Source of the DNA: Symsagittifera roscoffensis
Taxonomy: Eukaryota; Xenacoelomorpha; Acoela; Convolutidae
Reading direction: 5' to 3'
DNA length: 64,000 nt
Assembly (NCBI RefSeq): GCF_963678635.1
Contig: NC_087069.1
Location: forward strand, 10,933,206 to 10,997,205
Shown in pieces: positions 60,091 through 64,000 of this stretch; position 1 is the stretch's first letter; each line of letters opens with the position of its first letter. The notes under the pieces were generated by a model, which was given only the letters and a program-made list of their open reading frames with translations, made no database searches and was not told the DNA's origin. The translations under genes and the position numbers were made by a program.

Positions 60091-60435
60091 ATGCCATCGC
60101 AACAAAGCAAAGACACCGCATGCGCAGAAAATCATGGAGGACTAACTGCCTGTGAGTTTTCGAGTTTTTGTTCAGAACAACATCAATGGTTTGATCAACT
60201 ACAACTAAGGCTGGTCTCATTCTGTCATGGTGAAACGAGCACAACTACCTATGAAATAATTGAACACGGAAGCCAATTTAACTTCATTCCTGATGAAATA
60301 GCAGATAAACTACACCATCCGTCTAAGGAAAACACATCAAAGTCTCTTCGTTATATCGACATCGATCATGAAATGCCAGTTGCGAAGGTTGATAATTCTA
60401 TTCACATCTCACAGCATGACAAACCGGTTGTTTAA
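60091..60435 (+). pseudogene. BEL/Pao protease (peptidase A17-like) with lost active site
   Basis: Frame 1 contains LQLRLVSFCHGETSTTTYEI then IIEHGSQFNFIPDEIADKL. In the family the segment reads D-x-G-S, but here codons 60262-60273 encode E-H-G-S, so the catalytic Asp is replaced. The rest of the fold signature is conserved. Inactive as it stands. Confidence 0.65.
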
Positions 60436-60759
60436 TTCTCAATGAACAATTTGTACAAAATTTCTTCTTTAAACATACCGGAGGCAGACGTGTTTAACTT
60501 GAACGAGATTTGCAGCTCTTCCGACACACTTCGGCATATTCATTGTCCACACCTCGTTATGGGAAGATTGGAGTTTTGTTTGGTGTAAGCTCATTCGTGT
60601 TTACATATCATCTACACGTTATTGAAGGAAATAACTTTATACCTTCAGTTGTAGAGACAAAACTTATATGAACATTAGCCGGCGAATACCAACTGAACAA
60701 AAATAGACAACAGCGACAACAAACTTGCCCTCCAAATCCTGGATAACACAACAAGACTT

Positions 60760-61543
60760 GTGAATGGACGATACGAAGTAGGTGTTCCCTGGAAACCCAA
60801 CTCTAGTCTCGGAAACAACTACTGTGCAGCTCTGAAACAATTGCAATCTTTGCAGAAAAGATTCGAAAAGAAAACCCGATCTACAAAAATTACACGAAAA
60901 GACACTAGTTACGGACTTGGAAAAGTCTTACGCGCAGCCAGCAGTTTTTACCAAAGATGTACCTTCTAGATTGTGGTATCTGCCTGACCACGAAGTCGTA
61001 AACCCTGAAAGTCCGGACAGGAAGGCGTGTTTCAAACGCTGCCTCCAAGTTCAAAGGCCAATCTCTAAATTCTAATCTGCTAACAGCCATGGTTTGCTTG
61101 CAAATCTTACTGGAGTCCTTTTACGGTTTCGTAAGTTTGGTATTGCGACACTAGCTGACATTGAGGGAATGTTTATACAAGTTAGCATAAAAGCAGAAGA
61201 ACGCTCCTCGCTACGTTTTCTCTGGAATCGCAACAATGTTATGAGACGTTATCAGTTTTCAACACTCATCTTTGGAGCTCGCCACTTTGTGCTATCTACA
61301 TTCGACAGAAATGTGCCAAAGACAACATCGCGAATTTTAAGCTTGCTTTTGAATCCGTCTAAACACGACTACATTCACTCAACAACTTCACGCAACGACG
61401 CAATAGAGTCCGCTTTCCAAATAAAAGCAGCGCTACAACAAGGCGGATTCAGACTAACCAAGTTTGAATCGAACAGCACTAAGGTACTTAACGGTCTACC
61501 AGCCTCCAAAAAAGAAACACCTAATCAACAACTAGAGTTCTAG
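60760..61543 (+). pseudogene. BEL/Pao reverse transcriptase with altered catalytic box
   Basis: Starts with the typical NGRYEVGVPWKP block at about 60762, then WYLPDHEVVNPESPDRKACF at about 60974, a frameshift, and LTGVLLRFRKFGIATLADIEGMFIQV from about 61104. The DIEGMF Asp of motif A is intact. The YxDD box, expected before YIHSTTS, reads S-K-H-D at 61358-61369, so one of the two catalytic Asp is now His. GGFRLTKF follows. Inactive. Confidence 0.75.
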
Positions 61544-62290
61544 GACAAAAATTGAACTTGACAACTGATGAACTATACATGGAACCTCCAAAGTCAATTA
61601 GTGGGGATGCCCACAAATATGCACAAGGAAAACTTTTCAGCCTACTGTCCTCAATTTTTGATCCTCTGGGAATACTAGCACCAGTAAGCATTTTGTTCAA
61701 AGCAATTTTGCAAGCAACTTGGAAATAAGTCAGTTCCTGGGACTCATTACTACCCGTTAACAGTCAAAAAGACCTAAAAATGCTGCTAAACCTCTTTGTG
61801 TCAAGGAAACCAATCAGTCTTCCCCGAACACTTTTTAAACGGTAATTAACAACACCGGATAGTGTTCAACTTCATGCGTTCACGGAAGCGTCTTTGACAG
61901 GAATGTCAGCAGTCGAATACCTGAGAGTCAAATATCAACCAGAAAACCAACTGAGAAGTCACTATAAAAAAAGTAAGAGCAAAGTAGCTCCAATCAAGTA
62001 GCTGAGTATTCCAAAATTAGAGTTTGAAGCAGCAACTATTGGATTTGGACTAGTCGCATTTGCTAAAGTACAATTTCAGCTTAAAGTTGATCCTGACGTA
62101 CACATGTGGACAGACAGTCAAGTTGTAATTGACTGGATCAACTCGAAGAAAAAACAATAGAGTTTTGTGTCAAATCGTCTAGCCAAAACAAACGCTACTC
62201 AAGGAAACAATACCTGGCGCCATATACCGACTCATCTGAACCTTGCTGATTACGGCACTGGAGGATTAAATCCTAGTGATATTGAATCAA
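61544..62290 (+). pseudogene. BEL/Pao RNase H region
   Basis: FSLLSSIFDPLGILAPVSI (about 61635-61690), typical of the RT-RNase H connection, is followed by SIPKLEFEAATIG (about 62010), MWTDSQVVIDWI (about 62105-62140) and an R-IPTHLNLADY-T block at about 62220-62255. Stops near 61727, 61842, 61999 and 62158 interrupt the frame. Confidence 0.7.
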
Positions 62291-62599
62291 AATGGTTAGC
62301 AGCCGCATCCTTTCTGATTCACAATCATCTCAATGGCCACTGAAGTCTTCCGTAATAGAATCTAAAGAGTCTCAAAATATGCCTCAGTTTGCGCACCACA
62401 ACAACCGTTTTCAGGTCCTCCAGCCTTTGACATCAGTCGTTTTTCCTCGTGGAACAAACTTTTTTTCACCATCGCCGCAGTTTTCAGTTTTTTCACAAAA
62501 CTGAGCTCATCATGGGCAAAAGACAAGACTTTAACTGAAAGATCAAAATGACCGACAGCAATCTACTAGTAACGATATAGAACGAGCGAGAAATTATAT

Positions 62600-63684
62600 C
62601 CTCATATCAGCACAGTGAGGATCTTTCAATGAAATGATCGAACATCTACAACAGAAGCGGCGCCTGGAAAAGAAGAGCAGAATGATTAAATTCAATCCAT
62701 ACCTAGACCAACAGTTTATGTTCCGTTCGCGCAGCAGGCTCGAATTTGACCCAACAATGGAGCTTGAATCACGTCACCCGCTGATTCTAATAGCAACTCA
62801 TCCAACAGTTAAACTCTAACTACAGCATGCGCAGCATGCATCAAGGACAAGAGTCCGTCAAATCGTTCGTGCAGCAGCGCTAACACATCATTGGGATACG
62901 ACAAGCTTTTCGTTCAATTGCTCATCACTGTTTCCTGTGTCGACGATACAAAGCAGACAACCTCTAGCCCATTATGGCACCATTACCACTGAAGCGATAT
63001 CCCGACAAAAATAATTTTTTCCAGTTCACTAATACTGGAGTAGATTTATATAGTCCCTTCATTTTGAAAACAAAACAGATATTGAGAAACATTACGGAAG
63101 AGAACCGTTCATTTTGAAAACTGTCCAAATCTGAGCACTGATTCACTAATGAATGCAATCGGTCGGCTTACAGCTAGACGGGGAACTCCAAAAACGCTCA
63201 CCAGTGTTAACGTAAAAATGTTTGTTAGACCCTCTAAAGAACTAAAATTGTAACTGACTACCCAAAAAATGACGAGCCACTGACATCAAATCACTTTCTC
63301 ATTCAACGACCTTTCAGCAGTCTTCCACCAGGAATATTCGACGACAATGTGCCATTATTTTACACTAAATGGACCCACGTTCAACAGATGATGAGCCACC
63401 TGTGGAAGCGGTCGAAGAATTAGTACCTTCCTTCACTAATGAAACGCCCCAAGTGGAACGAAATGCAGCCACCATTGAATGTTGGAGACATAGTGTGGGT
63501 ACTCAAAGACCTCACGCCGCGAGGTATTTGGTCGATTGGACGTGTGGTGGATGAACATCGAGGAAGAGATGGCATAACACGAGTGATGACCGTGAGAACG
63601 ACTTACGATACTCTCAACCGCCCAGCTGCCGGCCTTGTTAAAGTTTTTTTTTGCAACGCCTTTTGCGCCGTTCCAGACAATTAG
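62600..63684 (+). pseudogene. BEL/Pao integrase with C-terminal DUF5641-like domain
   Basis: The zinc-binding part reads HHCFLCRRYKADN near 62925-62960 (C-x2-C-R-R), followed by MAPLPLKRYPDK and FTNTGVDLYS near 62975-63050, the start of the catalytic core. The core between about 63060 and 63360 is shortened and stop-ridden, and the D-D-E residues cannot be traced. The C-terminal domain is well kept at 63439-63684 (NVGDIVWVLKDLTPRGIW, IGRVVDEHRGRDGITR). Function would be insertion of the element DNA. Inactive. Confidence 0.75.
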
Positions 63685-63699
63685 GGGGCCCCCGGGAGT
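63683..63699 (+). promoter_or_regulatory. Possible polypurine tract before 3' LTR
   Basis: A GGGGGCCCCCGGGAG sequence sits directly before the right LTR. The C run breaks the purine tract, so it may be mutated or rearranged. Confidence 0.35.
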
Positions 63700-64000
63700 A
63701 TCAGGTGGTTTTGCATGCGTTGTAAAGGAAAGACAGTCCAATCCCAATCTTTGGTGACTCCAGCTTTGATTAAACCAAGGTTTTTGTCACTTGAGTTCAG
63801 TTATGGTTACAACCTCTACCATGACGGCATCAAAATTTTAAAATTGGAATTATAGTCTTTTTTGTAGATACTGACCATATTATGACAATATACTCAATTA
63901 TGATCCATTGGCGCTCAATGCGGGTACCCGGCATAAATGACTTTTTGACTTTTGCCGAAGCAACTACTTTTCCCAATCATTGTAAATCAAAAATCACTGT
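63700..64000 (+). repeat. 3' LTR of BEL/Pao element, cut by window end
   Basis: Begins ATCAGGTGGTTTTGCATGCG and aligns to 54184-54452, with about 37 extra bases between roughly 63745 and 63785. The end lies outside the window. Confidence 0.8.

Larger units (their letters stand above)
54184..64000 (+). mobile_element. BEL/Pao LTR retrotransposon, degraded, cut by window end
   Basis: Direct repeats at 54184-54452 and 63700-64000 bracket a 9.5 kb unit. Between them, in order, are a leader, a gag with an internal duplication, zinc knuckles, protease, RT, RNase H and integrase, the order used by BEL/Pao elements. All domains carry frameshifts or stops. The 3' LTR runs beyond the window, so total length is unknown. 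LTRs differ by substitutions and by an extra segment of about 37 bases in the right copy, so the insertion is not recent. Confidence 0.85.

Overview
The window is AT-rich eukaryotic genomic DNA, most likely from an invertebrate animal. Supporting signs are GT-AG introns, a Polinton/Maverick polymerase remnant, a Ty3/gypsy-type element with an env-like ORF, a BEL/Pao element, non-LTR reverse-transcriptase fragments, miniature inverted-repeat elements, tRNA-like sequences, a TATG microsatellite and a 200-N scaffold gap at 49638-49837. I see no bacterial operons, rRNA or CRISPR. The species cannot be named from the sequence. Nearly all coding signal is decayed mobile DNA; one interrupted multi-exon gene at about 43.7-47.3 kb looks like host sequence.

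Layout. 3-1408: N-terminal part of a Polinton-type DNA polymerase B pseudogene, with two zinc fingers and the exonuclease I acidic motif. It is cut off by a gypsy-like element. 1514-11536: that element, in the order gag, zinc-knuckle/Asn-Arg-rich tail, protease, RT-RNase H, env-like ORF and a fourth unrecognised ORF. No integrase is visible between RNase H and env, and no 5' LTR is visible. 11537-13560: its 3' tail, with a possible promoter/LTR-like segment. 14.2-17.2 kb: small repeats, including a 179 bp inverted-repeat element, two tRNA-like units and a 54 bp tandem duplication. 17266-18776: degraded YADD reverse-transcriptase protein. 19.4-29.0 kb: two pairs of long inverted repeats arranged L1-L2-R1-R2 (interleaved, not nested); L2 and R2 carry non-LTR RT fragments in opposite orientation. 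29-43 kb: gene-poor DNA with a second miniature element, a GC-rich minisatellite (34.6-35.4 kb), a 1.04 kb fold-back element (36.5-37.5 kb), arrays of the palindromic ATCGAT motif and a G-quadruplex motif. 42.9-43.7 kb: a second fold-back copy that contains a third miniature element. 43.7-47.3 kb: exons of an unrecognised gene, with a probable frameshift in the first exon seen. 47.3-54.2 kb: spacer, simple repeats, a third fold-back fragment and the assembly gap.

54184 to the window end: a BEL/Pao LTR retrotransposon. Its 5' LTR pairs with a partial 3' LTR that runs off the window. Its gag has a 1.24 kb tandem duplication, and protease, RT, RNase H and integrase can all be recognised but are broken. 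The protease catalytic motif reads E-H-G-S, and the RT YxDD box has lost its first aspartate.

The strongest leads are the fourth ORF of the gypsy-like element, about 595 codons with only one stop and one frameshift; the missing integrase and 5' LTR of that element; the interleaved inverted-repeat architecture; and the nested miniature elements. All family assignments are by motif recognition without a database search.
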